Positions 35,477-44,072 are shown, counted from the first letter of the stretch. The stretch: DNA of 64,000 nucleotides from RYN-230 sp963851025 (GCA_963851025.1 CAWKOA010000006.1:186001-250000), one strand, 5' to 3'. Translations and numbers: made by a program. Notes: generated from the sequence alone by a model not told the origin.

Positions 35477-35725
35477 TGTGCTGCCCGGTGGGTCTATGGA
35501 GCCGATGATCAGGGCGTCTACGGGGGGTGGATGGCCCGGGAACCAGGCGGCGGCGACCGAGCCCTGGACGACCAGCACCCGTTCCCCCACGCCGCTGCCC
35601 AGGACGTCGAAGGCGACGAACCGCTGCCCGCTGCCTTCCGCCTCCACCTCCAGGAACGCGCCCTTGGGGATCTCGGCCAGCCGGCGGGTGGCCCACACGT
35701 TTCCCACCACCGTCGCGGTTACCAT
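35471..35725 (-). CDS. BMC-P shell vertex protein (EutN/CcmL family)
   Basis: 84 residues, a complete EutN/CcmL pentamer subunit: TVVGNVWATRRLAEIPKGAFLEVEAE, FVAFDVLGSGVGERVLVVQGS and PVDALIIGSIDP. Pentamers cap the twelve vertices of the polyhedral shell, so only small amounts are needed compared with BMC-H. ATG 35725 overlaps the stop of the 171-residue protein (ATGA). Its own stop lies inside the 52-base palindrome. Confidence 0.94.
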   Translation of the reverse strand: MVTATVVGNVWATRRLAEIPKGAFLEVEAEGSGQRFVAFDVLGSGVGERVLVVQGSVAAAWFPGHPPPVDALIIGSIDPPGSTS

Positions 35726-36240
35726 CAGCGCTCCTTCTCGATCTCGACCCCGGCCGCGCGGGCCCGGTCGCGGGCCAGCGGCGTCAGCACGGCCCGCCGC
35801 CCCAGCACGAGCCGGGCCCCGGCCCGGGCCGCCTCACGGACCGCGGCCTCGGTGACCGCGCCCTTGTCGATGCGCTGCACCGGCTGCGCGGACCCAGCCG
35901 CCCCGCCGGCGCCGGGCGCCAGGCGGAACCGGAGCCGGCCGCTGCGCAGCTCGTCGCGCCGCCGCGGGTTCTCGAACAGGTGCAGCAGCCGGGTCACGAA
36001 CGCGGTCAGTTCCTGGTCGGTTCGCAGGCTCACGGTCTCCACCGCGACGGCCCCATCCCGCACCGTGTACGCCGCGCCCTCCTGCTCCGGCGCGCTGCCG
36101 TCTGGGCCCGGCGGCGGCGCCCCGCCCGCCTGGGCCTGCGCGGGATCAGCCCCGCCCGCCTGAGCCTGCGCGGGCAGCAGGTCGGCGAGCGTCTCGCGGA
36201 CCAGCGCGCGCAGCATCTCGGGGTCCAGGCCGGCGGTCAT
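35725..36240 (-). CDS. Microcompartment-associated protein of unknown function with N-terminal encapsulation-like helix
   Basis: 171 residues. Residues about 5-22 (LDPEMLRALVRETLADLL) form a short amphipathic helix of the kind used as encapsulation peptide, then a ~30-residue linker made of a duplicated AQAQAGGADP element. The main domain follows (about 60-171; ELTAFVTRLLHLFENPRRRDEL, then GARLVLGRRAVLTPLARDRA). A small unassigned gene occupies the same place, between BMC-P and BMC-T, in the M. smegmatis RMM locus. I do not recognise an enzyme family. It could be cargo or a cargo-shell adaptor. Overlaps both neighbours by 1-4 bases. Confidence 0.75.
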   Translation of the reverse strand: MTAGLDPEMLRALVRETLADLLPAQAQAGGADPAQAQAGGAPPPGPDGSAPEQEGAAYTVRDGAVAVETVSLRTDQELTAFVTRLLHLFENPRRRDELRSGRLRFRLAPGAGGAAGSAQPVQRIDKGAVTEAAVREAARAGARLVLGRRAVLTPLARDRARAAGVEIEKER

Positions 36241-36851
36241 GCCCGGCTCCCCGCCCGGCTCCGCAGGGCATGCTCGGCCGCCTCGGCGGCCTGCCGGACA
36301 TCCGCTTCGGACCCGGACAGGTACACCCGGCCGGTGGCACCGATCATGCGGTAGTCCACGACCTTGATCCGCGCCGCCTTCTCCGCCTCGTTCACGGCCA
36401 GGATGGCGTACGAGGCGGGCTGCATCTCCAGCACGAACAGCGATTCGCCGGCCAGCACCATGGAGCCGAGCTTGTTCCGGTTGATCAGGAACGCGTGCTG
36501 CGGGTCGATCATCGTGACGATCTTCGACGCCAGCACCTCGGGCGCCGACGCGTCAGTTTCCGAGGCGCCCAGCGCGCCGAGCACGGCCGAGCCGGCCGCC
36601 CGCACCTCGTCGGTGCTCCCGTGCACCTCCAGGTACCCGAAGTGCCGCTCCACCACGAGGATCCCGGCCCGGACGCCCGCGTACTTGAGCGCCACGTCGG
36701 TCAGCGGCTCCACGTCCAGCCCCGGCGCGACCTCGACCACGATCGCCGCGTCATTGCTGCGCGGCAGGCTCCCCCGGATCCACGACCCCAGGTAGCACAT
36801 CGTCTGCGGCTGCAGCCGGTCCAGGAAGATGAACGCCCGCAGCTCACCCAC
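36237..36851 (-). CDS. BMC-T shell protein (tandem BMC domains), second copy
   Basis: 204 residues, two BMC domains (about 1-105 and 108-198). The halves contain AAIVVEVAPGLDVEPLTDVALKY and GILVVERHFGYLEVHGS, then GESLFVLEMQPASYAILAVNEAE and VVDYRMIGATGRVYLSG. It is clearly paralogous to the BMC-T at 34463; the two may co-assemble or give different pores. GTG 36851 overlaps the end of the dehydrogenase by 8 bases and its stop overlaps the next start (ATGA). Confidence 0.92.
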   Translation of the reverse strand: MGELRAFIFLDRLQPQTMCYLGSWIRGSLPRSNDAAIVVEVAPGLDVEPLTDVALKYAGVRAGILVVERHFGYLEVHGSTDEVRAAGSAVLGALGASETDASAPEVLASKIVTMIDPQHAFLINRNKLGSMVLAGESLFVLEMQPASYAILAVNEAEKAARIKVVDYRMIGATGRVYLSGSEADVRQAAEAAEHALRSRAGSRA

Positions 36852-39736
36852 CCTGACCCCGCACGATTCCCCGCAACTCCTCCAGCACCACCCGCCTGAT
36901 TTCTGATCTCAGCGCCTCAAGATCGGGGTCCGGGCCGCCGGGGCCACCCTCCGGGCGTGCTGCCCGCCCGTCCTGATCACGCAAGTTAGACGCGACCGGA
37001 TAAGGCGGAACCACGCCCCCCGTCGTTTCCCAGGGCACGAGTCCGGTGAAGTCACCGAATCCCACGGCCGGGTCCTCGTTATAAGCCAAACGTGTCCACT
37101 GGACGAGATGCTTCGGCTGGAGGTTCTCCCCGACCGAGGAGCGCCCGAAGAACCCGGTCCCGATCGTCATGGACGGGGCGAGCCCGGTCCCGGTGCCGGC
37201 GCTGCCCAGGCTGGCGCCCACGTTCACCGCGATCCGCAGCACCTCGAGCGCGGCCCCGTACTCCATGATCGTCCCCGGGTCGGTGGCGTGGATGGCGGCC
37301 GAGTGGCCTCGGCCGCCGAGCCGGAGCACGGCCCGCGCCGCGCCGATGCCGTGCCGGACGCTGCCGACCTGGGTCAGGCCCAGGACCGGGCACAGCTTCT
37401 CGTGCGCCAGCGGCTCCTCGGGGACGACCAGGGGGAACGGGGCCAGCAGCACCCGGGTCGTGCCCGGGACCCGCAGGCCGGCCTGGGCCGCGATCCAGGT
37501 CGCGTCCTTCCCGACGAACCGGGAGTCGAACTGCCCGCCGGGAAACAGCAGGTCACGGACTTTGTCCCGGTCGTCGGGCGGGAGCAGGTACGCCCCCGCC
37601 CGCTGCAGGTGCCGCAGCAGCGTCGGCGCGGCCGCCTCGGTGACGATCAGCACCGACTCGTTCGTGCACAGGATCGAGTTGTCGAAGCTCTTGCTGTCCA
37701 CGATCCGGCGCGCAGCTTCCGGCAGGTCCGCATCGTCCGCAACGAAAACCGGCACGTTGCCGGGCCCCACCCCGATGGCCGGCGTGCCCGAGCTGTAGGC
37801 GGCGCGGACCACGCCGGCCCCTCCGGTGGCCACGATGACGTTCGTCCGCTCGTCGGTCATCAGCGCGTTGATCAGCGGCACCGACGGCTCGTCCACGACC
37901 TGGATCACGCCGTCCGGCGCGCCCGCCGCCACCGCCGCGGCGGCCAGCGTGCGGGCCGCGTCCGCGGAGCACTCCCGGGCCAGCGGGTGCGGGCTGACCA
38001 CCACGGCGTTGCGGGTCATGAGGGCGAGCAGGGCCTTGACGAACACGGTGGCGACGGGGTTGGTGGACGGGGTGAGCGCCAGCACCACCCCGGCCGGGCG
38101 CGGGATCTCGACGACCCGGGCCGCCGGATCGACCCGGGGGGTCACGTAGTCGTGGCCGGCGTAGGCCGCGATCAGCCCGGTGCTGCTGGCCAGGTTCTTG
38201 ATGACCTTGTGCTCGGCCACCCCGAACCCGGTCTCGCGGACCGCCCAGTCGGCGTACTCGCGGGCCTTCGCCGCACCCGCCGCCGCGGCCGCAGCCGCGA
38301 TCCGGTCCACCGCGGCCCGGTCGTAGCGGGCGAACGCGGACGCGGCCCACTGGGCCCGCTGCAGCATGGCCCGGGCCCGCGGCACCCCGGCCGGGTCGGT
38401 GAGCAGGCCGATGCTGATCGGTTCGTCGGTCCCGTTCACGGCGGCCTCGCTCATCGGGCCGCCCCGCCCGGCTGCAGCGGCGTCGTCGCGGGCCGCGGCG
38501 ATGGCCACCTCGACCCGGTCGAGCAGTTCGGCGCAGAGGTCCGGGGTCAGCAGCAGGCCCGGCTTGAACTGCAGGACCCGCGGATCCAGGGTCGAGAAGA
38601 TCGCCCACACCCCGTGCTCGTACAGCCGTTTCATCACGAACTTGGCGCCCTGCGGGTGGTCGAACTCCAGGCCCATGACCAGGCCGTCCTGCCGGATGCC
38701 GGTGAACCAGTCCGGGTAGGCGGCCTGGATCCGGCGCAGCCCGCGGCCGAGCACGTCGGCGATGTAGAAGACCATGGACCGGACCTCCGGCCGGCAGGTG
38801 ATCTCCAGGGTCTTCAGCGCGGCGATGCAGCCCAGCTCGGCGCCGCCGAACGTGGACATGTGCGCGAACCCGTCCTCGCTGAGCCAGCCCGCCGCCGCGT
38901 CGCTGACCAGGACCGCGCTGACCGGGTACAGGCCGCCGGAGATGCCCTTGCCGGTGACCAGGATGTCCGGCGCGATGCCGTGCTTGGTGATGGCCCACAG
39001 CTCGCCGGTGCGCATCAGCCCGGTCTGCACCTCGTCGGCGATGTACAGGGCGCCGTACCGCTCGCAGAGCCGCTTGGTGCCTTCCAGGTAGCCCGGGTCG
39101 GGCAGCGGGAAGCCGTAGGTGGCCGGGATCGTCTCCATGATCACCGCGGCGACGTCCCGGCCGCGCAGCGCGTCCTCCATCGCGGCCAGGTCGTTGAACG
39201 GGACGTGGCTGAACTCGTCCGGCCGGTCGGCCAGGAACAGGGTCGGCGAACCGGTCGTCGCCGGTCGCGACGGCCAGGCCGGTGTGCCCGTGGTAGGCCT
39301 TGGCCACGGAGACGATCTTGCGTTTCTGCGTGGCGTGCCGGGCGGTCTTCAGCGCGATGTCGATGGCCTCGCCGCCGCCGCTGCCGAACACCACCTTGGC
39401 CAGGCCGGGCGGCGCGGTGCTGATCAGCGCCTCGGCCAGGGCCGTGCGGGCCAGCGACGGGAAGTGGTGGTTGCCGATGTCGAAGCGCTGCATGGCCGCG
39501 GTGACCGCCGCGGCGACCTCGGGGTTGCGGTGGCCCAGGTTGTACGTGCCGCCGTTGAGGTGGACGTCGATCAGGCGCTTGCCCCCGACGTCGTAGATGA
39601 AGTAACCCTCACGCCGGTCGATGACCAGCGGGACCCCGGAATCGACCCAGAACTGGGTCTTGTCCGGGTTCCAGAACTGCCTGGACCGGTCGAGCATCTC
39701 GGCCTTGGACGGGAAGGCGATCAGCTCCTCGGCCAT
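36844..39736 (-). CDS. Class III aminotransferase-fold phospholyase fused to CoA-acylating aldehyde dehydrogenase (frameshifted near 39240)
   Basis: From ATG 39736 the frame encodes a class III PLP enzyme (GGTYNLGHRNPEV, FGSGGGEAIDIALK) as far as about 39240, where a CCC run in GACCCTG appears to hold one extra base. Removing it restores LFLADRPDEFSHVPFNDL and the rest, including IADEVQTG and VTGKGISGG (the likely PLP lysine). No stop separates this from the next domain, which runs from about residue 430 and has the acylating-ALDH cysteine in FDNSILCTNES. Roles by analogy with RMM loci: aminopropanol phosphate to propionaldehyde, then propionyl-CoA. ATG 38454 could start a separate dehydrogenase but lacks a Shine-Dalgarno. 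GGAGG precedes ATG 39736. Confidence 0.88.
36847..36924 (-). other. C-terminal encapsulation-peptide-like helix of the aldehyde dehydrogenase
   Basis: The last 26 residues (core LEALRSEIRRVVLEELRGIV) form an amphipathic helix separated from the dehydrogenase body by a Gly/Pro/Asp-rich linker. This is the classical layout of microcompartment encapsulation peptides, and it resembles the N-terminal helix of the 171-residue protein at 35725-36240. Confidence 0.7.
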
Positions 39737-39770
39737 GTCACCTCCGGGTCCGGGCGCCAGTCCGGTCTAC

Positions 39771-39785
39771 TTTGGTCTGACCAAA
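39771..39785. promoter_or_regulatory. GntR/HutC-type operator of the microcompartment operon
   Basis: TTTGGTCTGACCAAA is a perfect 7+1+7 palindrome resembling HutC-subfamily operators (TGGTCTAGACCA). It abuts the -10 box of the leftward promoter and covers the expected transcription start, so binding should block initiation. The operon's own GntR protein (31823-32623) is the expected ligand. Confidence 0.7.
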
Positions 39786-39814
39786 TACGTACCCCTCTGA
39801 CCTTTACGTGTCAA
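39786..39814 (-). promoter_or_regulatory. Promoter of the microcompartment operon
   Basis: On the minus strand TTGACA (39814-39809), a 17-base spacer and TACGTA (39791-39786) form a good sigma-70-type promoter. The leader is about 43 bases, ending in GGAGG before ATG 39736. A second, looser repeat TGACCT-N12-AGGTCA (39798-39821) surrounds the -35 and might bind another factor. Confidence 0.65.
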
Positions 39815-39853
39815 GAGGTCAAAGTTAAGTCCATATTTCATGAACCATAACTC

Positions 39854-39882
39854 TTGTCACGATTCCTACCTGCTGATACCGT
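39854..39882 (+). promoter_or_regulatory. Candidate promoter of the permease gene
   Basis: TTGTCA (39854-39859), 17 bases, TACCGT (39877-39882). This predicts a leader of about 170 bases before ATG 40062, in which I see no known riboswitch. Divergent transcription of permease and operon from one 325-base region suggests joint control. Confidence 0.45.
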
Positions 39883-40061
39883 CCGCGCTGTGACCTGTAC
39901 CACAAGGTGTTCCTCAACCGTTTGACCCTGGCTTGACCACCGCTCTGCGGCACGCCACTGACGACCGCCGTCGAAGGCCGCCGCTGACCATCACTGTTTG
40001 ACCGGCGCGCCGCGGGCGCGGCCACCTCGCAGTACTGGGCGATCCTCTGGGGAGGGCACTC

Positions 40062-41601
40062 ATGGCACAGTCAGAGCTTCCACGGGTCGGCGGAATCGAG
40101 GGGATGGAGGAATCCCTCGACGTCTCCCAGCGGGCCGAGGTCCCCAAGCTGCGCAAGGGAGCGGTCGGCCTGGGCGGGGTCCTCTTCCTCACCGTGACCG
40201 GGTCCGCGCCGATCTCGGCGATGCTGTTCAACACCCCGATCATGGTCGGGTACGGCCAGGGCGTCGGCGCGCCCGCCGCCTTCATCTTCGCCGCCATCGT
40301 GCTGGTCGTGTTCTCGGTCGGCTACGTGGCCATGACCAGGAAGAAGACCAGCGCGGGCGGCTTCTACTCCTACATCAGCCACGGGCTCGGCCGCGAGCTC
40401 GGCATCGGCACCGGCTACGGGGCGGTCGTGGCGTACTCGGTGTTCGAGGCGTCGCTGGCCGGCGGGTTCGCGTACTTCGCGAACCTCAAGGTGAACGCGT
40501 TCGGGGTCAATATCGGCTGGCCCTGGCTGGCCCTGGGCATGGTCGTGCTGATCTCGCTGCTGACCTTCTTCGACGTCCGGCTGTCCTCCACCCTGCTGGC
40601 CATCGGGCTGATCAGCGAGATCGCGATCCTGGTCATCTTCGACATCTTCATGTTCAGCAAGGGCCACGCCCCCTGGGCCGCGCTCAACCCGGCCAACGCG
40701 TTCAAGAGCTTCCCGGCCTCCGGGAAGCTGGTCGCCGGCTCGGTCGGCATCGGGCTGTTCTTCGCGTTCTGGTCCTGGGTCGGGTTCGAGATGGCCCCCA
40801 ACTACGCCGAGGAGTCCCGCGAGCCGAAGCGGATCGTGCCCCGCGCGCTGTACATCTCGGTGATCGGCCTGGGCGTCTTCTACACGCTGACGTCCTGGGC
40901 GCCGCTGTTCGGCTACCCGACCACGCACGCGGCCGTCGCCGCGGCGCAGGGCAACGCGGCGAACTTCTATCTCGCCCCGGCCAGCCAGTACGCCGGGCCA
41001 CTGGGTGTCCTCGATCATGAGCTACCTGATCATCACCGGCTCGTTCGCCTGCGGGATGGCGTTCCACAACACCACCGCCCGGTACATGTACTCCCTCGGC
41101 CGGGAGGGGCTGCTGCCCGCCCCGCTGGGCCGGACCCACCCCAAGTTCAAGAGCCCGCACATCGCGTCGATCGTGCAGTCGGTGATCGCCGCGGTCATCA
41201 TCATCCTGTTCGCCGTGTTCACCGGGACCAACGACCCGAACTCCCAGGCCTACCTGCAGCTGTACGGGCTGATGGCGGTGATGGGCGTGATCATCATCCT
41301 GTCGGTGCAGGCCCTGGTCTCGCTGGCCATCCTGGTCTACTACCAGCGGCACCACCAGGACGAGGCGCACTGGTGGAAGACCCGGCTGGCCCCGGCCCTG
41401 GCGCTGGTGTCCCAGGCCTTCGTGGTCTACCTGCTGTTCGACAACATCAGCTTCCTGGGCAGCGGCTACAGCTACGCCAAGTGGTTCGGCCCGATCGACC
41501 TGGTGGTCGTGCTGATCGGCGTGGGCGTGGCCTTCTACTTCAAGAAGCGCAAGCCCGCCAAGTACGAGCAGGCGGGCCGCCTGATCAACGAGGGTCTCTA
41601 G
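40062..41601 (+). CDS. APC-family amino acid/amine permease (frameshifted near 41000)
   Basis: The first frame encodes about 310 residues with roughly eight membrane segments (LRKGAVGLGGVLFLTVTGSAP, then a long hydrophobic core). At about 40996-41003 (GGGCCACTGGG) the frame breaks. Removing one C restores YAGHWVSSIMSYLIITGSF and continues in the +1 frame to TAG at 41599-41601 (four more segments, ending RLINEGL). Whole length would be about 512 residues, normal for APC permeases. RMM loci carry such a permease, presumably for aminopropanol or a related amine. RBS GGGGAGGG before ATG 40062. Confidence 0.85.
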
Positions 41602-41640
41602 CCCCGCCTGCCGGGCCTGCCAGGCCGGCCCGGCAGGCGG

Positions 41641-41696
41641 CGGCTGATGGTCTGGGGCTGCTGGGCGGCGGCTGATGGTCTGGGGCTGCTGGGCTG
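41641..41696. repeat. Two tandem 28-bp repeats
   Basis: CGGCTGATGGTCTGGGGCTG... is repeated with a 28-base period in the 213-base gap after the permease. Downstream of it CTATTACACT (about 41735) may be a promoter element for the next gene; nothing else was seen. Confidence 0.6.
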
Positions 41697-41814
41697 GGGC
41701 TGGGGGCCTGGGGGCTGATCGGCTGGGCCTGGCGCTATTACACTCTCTTCGAGGCTGCGGCGGATCCCGGCGGTCACGGCGCCCGGTCGCGGCTCCTGAG
41801 AGGGACACGCGACC

Positions 41815-42600
41815 ATGACCACCGAGGGGACGTGGATCGGCTACAGCGGCACCGCCCGGATCGGGCTGGCCCTCGTGCTGCTGGCCCTGGTGCTGCTGGC
41901 GCTCGCCGGCGCCCTGGCCTACGGGGGAACCCGGTGGCCCGGGCCCTTCCGGGCCCGCAGGCCGCGCCCGGCCGTCGCGTACGTCATGCTGGCCATCTGG
42001 ATCCTGGCCATAACGGCGTTCCTGGTCTGCGCCTCGGTTTACGTCCAGCAGGCGCGCCGGGACTTCCCGGGCCGGACCGCGCCCACGGATCCCATCACGC
42101 CCGTCACCGTCATCGGGGTCGGCCTGGTCTTCATCGTCATCCTCAGCTACAGCAGGCTCGGAACCGTGGCCAAGCTCGCGAGCGCCGTCATCGGCGCGCT
42201 GGCCGCCCCGATGATCTTTGAGTTGCCGTTCGACCTCATCGTCATGACCCGGACCTATCCGATCCCGCCCGATCCGGCCCTGTACCGGGTGCTGTTCTTC
42301 CTGCCGTTGTTCGCCATCGAGCTCACCACGCTGGCGCTGCTGACCCTCTCCCCCATGGTGCGGCTGTCCAGGGCGACGTTCCTGTCCTTCGCGGCGATGC
42401 TGGCGGTGTTCGCGGTCTGGGCCCTGTCCGGGTTCGGCTACCCCTCCGCTCCCCTCCCCATCACGCTGAATGTCGTGTCGAAGATCCTGGCCTTCGTCAC
42501 GCTGCTCACCCTGTTCCTGCCCGTGCCGGACGACGCCAGCGAGCCTGGTCCCGGCGTCCGGGGACCTTCGGCCCTGCGCGGCTCCGGAACCCGGGACTAG
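41815..42600 (+). CDS. Membrane protein of unknown function (about 7 TM)
   Basis: 261 residues with seven hydrophobic segments: IGLALVLLALVLLALAGAL, then YVMLAIWILAITAFLVCASV, VIGVGLVFIVIL, a re-entrant IGALAAPMIFELPF, LFFLPLFAIELTTLALLTL, FLSFAAMLAVFAVWAL and ILAFVTLLTLFLPV. The C-terminal 30 residues are hydrophilic. I do not recognise the family. It lies upstream of, and separate from, the riboswitch-controlled gene. Confidence 0.7.
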   Translation: MTTEGTWIGYSGTARIGLALVLLALVLLALAGALAYGGTRWPGPFRARRPRPAVAYVMLAIWILAITAFLVCASVYVQQARRDFPGRTAPTDPITPVTVIGVGLVFIVILSYSRLGTVAKLASAVIGALAAPMIFELPFDLIVMTRTYPIPPDPALYRVLFFLPLFAIELTTLALLTLSPMVRLSRATFLSFAAMLAVFAVWALSGFGYPSAPLPITLNVVSKILAFVTLLTLFLPVPDDASEPGPGVRGPSALRGSGTRD

Positions 42601-42610
42601 ATTCCCGGAC

Positions 42611-42688
42611 TGTCATGAGTGCCAGCGCTCAGCCCCGGCTTGCTGGCCGGCAACCCTCCGCCGCGGTGGGGTGCCCCGGGTGATGACA
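42611..42688 (+). promoter_or_regulatory. SAM riboswitch, SAM-IV type
   Basis: The stretch contains, in order, GTCATGAGTGCCAGCG, GCCCCGGCTTGCTGGCCGG, CAACCCTCC, GCGGTGGGGTGCCCCGGG and TGATGAC. This is the SAM-I/SAM-IV core, and the wording fits the actinobacterial SAM-IV class. TGTCAT (42611-42616) pairs with ATGACA (42683-42688) as P1. Downstream GC-rich inverted segments (42690-42740) could form the expression platform before the ATG at 42759. It should shut off the aminotransferase gene when S-adenosylmethionine is plentiful. Confidence 0.85.
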
Positions 42689-42758
42689 TGGCCGGCCCGC
42701 AGCAGCGGGCGGCAAGCGCGGGCCCGGGCCCCGGGTCCCTGAGGTCCGGAGAATCGTC

Positions 42759-44072
42759 ATGATCACCTGTCCTGACTCTGCTATCGCGCCGCTGGTCCCG
42801 GTGGTCGGGGCCGCGCTGCGGGTCCCGCTGGTGCAAGGCGGCCAGGCGCGGTACGCCAACCTCGACTACGCGGCGAGCGCCCCGGCCCTGGAGCAGGTGG
42901 CCGCCCGGGTCAGCGAGCTGCTGCCGCTGTACGCCAGCGTGCACCGGGGCGCGGGGTACGCCTCCCTGGTGTGCACGGCGGCCTACGAATCCGCCCGGTC
43001 CGGGGTCGCGTCGTTCATCGGGGCCCGCGACGAGGATGTCGTGATCTTCACCCGGAACACCACGGACGCGCTGAACCTGCTGGCCGCCGCCGCGCCCGGT
43101 CCCGTGGTGTACCTGGACATCGAGCACCACGCGAACCTGCTGCCGTGGCAGCGCCGCGGCGGCCGGGTCGTCACCGCGCGGCCGGCCATGGCGGACACCC
43201 TCGCGGCGATCCGCGCCGAGCTCCGCCTCCGCCCGGCCGCCCTGCTCGCGGTGACCGGGGCCTCCAACGTCACCGGCGAGTGCCTGCCGCTGGCCACGCT
43301 GGCGGCGCTCGCGCACGGCCACGGGGCCAGGCTGGCCGTGGACGGCGCGCAGCTGATCCCGCACCGGCGGCTGGACATGCGGGCCAGCGGCGTGGACTAC
43401 CTGGCTTTCTCCGGCCACAAGCTGTACGCACCGTTCGGCACCGGGGTGCTGGCCGGCGCCCGGGACTGGCTCGACGCGGCGCCGCCGCACCTGGCCGGCG
43501 GCGGGGCCGTGCGCGAGGTGACCGCGACCACGGTCAGCTGGGCCGCCTCCCCGGCCCGGCACGAGGGCGGCACACCCAACCTGCTCGGGGCGGTGGCCCT
43601 GGCCGAGGCCTGCCGGGCGCTGGCGGCCCTGCCCCCCGGCGTGGCGCAGGCCCACGAGCAGGTACTGACCGGGCGGCTGCGTGACGGGCTGGCCGCCCTG
43701 GGCGCCACGGTGCACCACATCTGGGATGACGCCCCCGACACGGTCGGCATCGTCAGCTTCACCGTCCCCGGCACCGATCCGGCCCTGCTCGCCGCCTACC
43801 TGTCCGCCGAACACGGCATCGGCGTCCGGGACGGCCGGTTCTGCGCCCATCCCCTGTTCGCCCGGCTCGCCGCCGGCCGGGCCGTGCGGGCCAGCCTCGG
43901 CCTGGGCAGCACCAGCGAGCACGTGGACCGCCTGGTCACCGCGGTGCGGGCGTTCCAGGAGCACGGCCCGTCATGGGCCTACGAGGAGACCGGCGGGGAG
44001 TGGTCCCCGGCCGCCGATCCCCGGCCCGTGGCCGGGCCCGTGCTTCCCCCGCCCTGCCGGGCGCCACGTTAG
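42759..44072 (+). CDS. Class V aminotransferase / cysteine-desulfurase-like PLP enzyme
   Basis: 437 residues. RYANLDYAASAPALEQV, the cofactor-binding DIEHHANLLPW and the Schiff-base lysine in YLAFSGHKLYAPFGTG are typical of class V (NifS/SufS-like) enzymes; HEGGTPNLLGAVAL is the conserved substrate-binding Arg/His region. The SAM riboswitch upstream ties it to methionine/cysteine metabolism: sulfur release from cysteine or a related sulfur amino acid is plausible. The last ~35 residues are a Pro-rich tail. No suf genes adjoin it, so it is probably not the iron-sulfur-cluster desulfurase. Confidence 0.87.
   Translation: MITCPDSAIAPLVPVVGAALRVPLVQGGQARYANLDYAASAPALEQVAARVSELLPLYASVHRGAGYASLVCTAAYESARSGVASFIGARDEDVVIFTRNTTDALNLLAAAAPGPVVYLDIEHHANLLPWQRRGGRVVTARPAMADTLAAIRAELRLRPAALLAVTGASNVTGECLPLATLAALAHGHGARLAVDGAQLIPHRRLDMRASGVDYLAFSGHKLYAPFGTGVLAGARDWLDAAPPHLAGGGAVREVTATTVSWAASPARHEGGTPNLLGAVALAEACRALAALPPGVAQAHEQVLTGRLRDGLAALGATVHHIWDDAPDTVGIVSFTVPGTDPALLAAYLSAEHGIGVRDGRFCAHPLFARLAAGRAVRASLGLGSTSEHVDRLVTAVRAFQEHGPSWAYEETGGEWSPAADPRPVAGPVLPPPCRAPR

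Noticed and set aside
42759..44072. Assignment of the class V enzyme as SufS
   Set aside because: No suf or isc neighbours, and the SAM riboswitch points to sulfur amino-acid metabolism instead of cluster assembly.
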